A stretch of DNA of 64,000 nt, from NCBI RefSeq assembly GCF_030936135.1, contig NC_082610.1:16812428-16876427 (forward strand). Direction: 5' to 3'. This DNA comes from Gavia stellata (taxonomy: Eukaryota; Chordata; Aves; Gaviiformes; Gaviidae). Below, in pieces: positions 62,201 to 64,000 of this stretch (position 1 is the first letter of the stretch; each line of letters opens with the position of its first letter). Under the pieces are notes generated by a model that was not told the origin of the DNA, ran no database searches, and saw nothing but the letters and a program-made list of their open reading frames with translations. A program made the position numbers and the translations under genes.

Positions 62201-64000
62201 GCTATTACAATAGCGATATTAAAAGCCACTCCCTTGCAATTCCCATCTGAAAATGAAACTGGCTATTACCTTCCCAAGAAGAATTTGAATGATCCTTCCC
62301 CAGGGAGAGAATAAAATTTCCTTCCAGAAATATAGAGGCAAAGTGGTTTTTTTGTTGGGGGGGTGGTGGGGAAGAACATTTCAACCTAAATCTCTAAAGT
62401 TAATATCAAACTGAAAAAAATTATTTGCAATATTCACTATTATTAAAATGCTGTATTTAACAATTTAAAACAATTATGGAAAAACTATTCTGGCAGACTG
62501 TGTAGTTTTATCACCACAACTAAAAAGTGACCGGTCCTGTTAGATAGCAGCATTCCAGCAGAATTAATCTGCGCATTATTCTTGCTGCTGCACTGTAGTG
62601 TTTTGGATAAATTGTATTTAAGACCTCTGCAAGTCTGCAACATACTTGTAAATATTCTTTACTTCCCACTTGTCAGGGAGTGTGATTTTCTCCTTGCTGC
62701 CATTGCCAAAAGCATGAGTGACAGACTTTCCACACTCTCAATCCAGACATGGGACTTCATATGCTGCCTTTCTGCCTCTTAGCATATGGCTGAAGAGACT
62801 TGAAACTGGTTAGGTAAAAGGAGAGTTTTTTCAGCTTGGAAAGAAATTGTGGTGTTATACTGAGGTCAGGGTTAGATCTGGTAGATGAAAGATGTATAAA
62901 GTTTATGTAAATAGACTGTTCTTACTAAAACACATAGCTGGAGATTCTAGAACCTAGCAATGAAAACAGTTGTAAAATAGGACTCTGGTACTTTAGACTA
63001 AGTAGCATTTAAGTACTTAAAAAATTAAACCTGTGTTTAAACTCTCCACCCACAAGATGATAGAATAGTTACTGCTATGTAAAACTACATATACAGTTAG
63101 TTGAAAACATACTCATGTTTAGAAATGTAAACATGGAGAATGCTGTCGTGAAAGTGTTTTTAAATGTCATCAACAGTTTTCGTGTCTTGGAGTGGAATGA
63201 TCCCTTAAAGTGTCTTTAAAGTCAAGTCAGCCAATCGCTCAAAGAATGAATTAGCATGGTACCTATTAAAAGGGGTTCAGCCATCGTGAACAGAAGTGGT
63301 GCTACCATACCACTGAGAAGTGCCAAGCAGACCAGTAGTCCCACTGCTGAGAGAAACTGAAAACAGGTAAGCAAAATTAAAAAGCCTTTTCTCAGTTCTC
63401 AACTCCCCCATTTCTTGTTAGTAGCACAAGTCATCTTAGGTATAAAGAGCTGGTGGGTATCCAGCAGTCTGACAGCATCCTAATAATGAACAGAAAAAGA
63501 CAAGAAGCACAACCTAAGTTATTTCTTAGGTGTCTTCCCATACTACAAAATATGTAAGATGCCATACAGGTAAAAGTTCCCTGTTAGTAATCAGTAACTC
63601 TTTGTCTAAGTCCATGGCCCAAAGAATAAACAAGCCTTTGAATTCTACAGAACATCACCACAGAGTTTAGCGGGTTATTCCACAAGTGCTGTCTGTTTGA
63701 CTTGCAAAGGCTGGTTGGTAAGAAGCTATCCGTGAGCTAACGTGTCACTCCAAATGACCAGTCAACACAGAAGACATGGGCACAGAATGAGTCACTGGTT
63801 TCTTCCACTGAGTGAAACCCGTACTACTACAATTGGCCTGGTAGCTTTCAGATTGTACATATGCAGTCTAAGTATCTGACTGCTTATTTTACTGCAGTTT
63901 TTGTATGTTGGAGAACTGGGTAAAGCTATAATGACTTCAGTAATAAAAAGTGGTATTTGTACAGCAGGACACTGTGCAGAAGATTTCTCCACAACTTTCC
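59250..64000 (-). other. PTPN5: PTPN5 intron upstream of the WPD-loop exon (continues past the window)
   Basis: At least 4.75 kb in which no further PTPN5 exon was recognised. It contains a 23-base C run (61877-61899), a G-rich patch near 62356 and AT-rich unique sequence. Minus-strand open frames at 60633-60851 and 60864-61052 show no phosphatase motif. Confidence 0.7.
61877..61899 (+). repeat. Poly-C tract (C23)
   Basis: Twenty-three consecutive Cs (G23 on the PTPN5 sense strand), preceded by T9-AA. Uninterrupted runs of this length are uncommon outside microsatellites. It lies in the PTPN5 intron, and its assembled length may be unreliable. Confidence 0.85.

Noticed and set aside
63270..63376. 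Plus-strand segment ending in a perfect AAACAG|GTAAGC donor
   Set aside because: No acceptor and no conserved frame upstream; wrong strand for PTPN5.
59250..64000. Search for the PTPN5 exon encoding the strands before HYWYTSWPD
   Set aside because: No minus-strand stretch with the expected motifs and splice sites was found; it must lie beyond the window.

Overview
This is vertebrate nuclear DNA, almost certainly from a bird. The grounds are CR1 LINE 3' ends of avian type with the ATTCTATGAT-like tail (2286-2345 minus; 56911-57199 plus), GT-AG introns of several kb, sparse repeats and worn relics of ancient MIR-like SINEs. Nothing bacterial is present: no operons, CRISPR arrays or prophage. 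Most of the window is intron, intergenic DNA or old repeat.

Three gene loci are readable, in the order TMEM86A(+) - IGSF22(-) - PTPN5(-), which is the order and orientation I recall for human 11p15.1. (1) TMEM86A: its last two coding exons lie at 6383-6647 and 10897-11324 and are intact. They encode most of a multi-spanning membrane lysoplasmalogenase of the YhhN family. The very short first coding exon was not found and should lie upstream of base 1. (2) 22.5-43.8 kb, minus strand: a degraded but still intron-containing copy of IGSF22 (immunoglobulin superfamily member 22, a chain of Ig and fibronectin-III domains related to the myosin-binding proteins). Exons appear in the right order with many splice sites preserved, but they carry stops, frameshifts, missing segments and loss of core tryptophans. 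I read it as a unitary pseudogene, and it is the main finding. (3) PTPN5 (STEP, a neuronal tyrosine phosphatase), minus strand: the three 3'-most coding exons at 59089-59249, 55298-55411 and 51451-51544. They encode the WPD loop, the catalytic HC(X)5R loop and the Q-loop to the stop codon, all intact and in matching phases. Its remaining exons must lie beyond base 64000.

The two flanking genes are under clear coding constraint (open frames, exact splice phases, all catalytic motifs), whereas the gene between them has been released from it. The proteins are not known to share a pathway; the arrangement is conserved synteny, not a functional cluster.

Limits: exon ends were placed by eye from splice signals and remembered family similarity. 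No alignment or database search was run. The species, the age of the IGSF22 loss and any residual transcription cannot be determined from this window alone.
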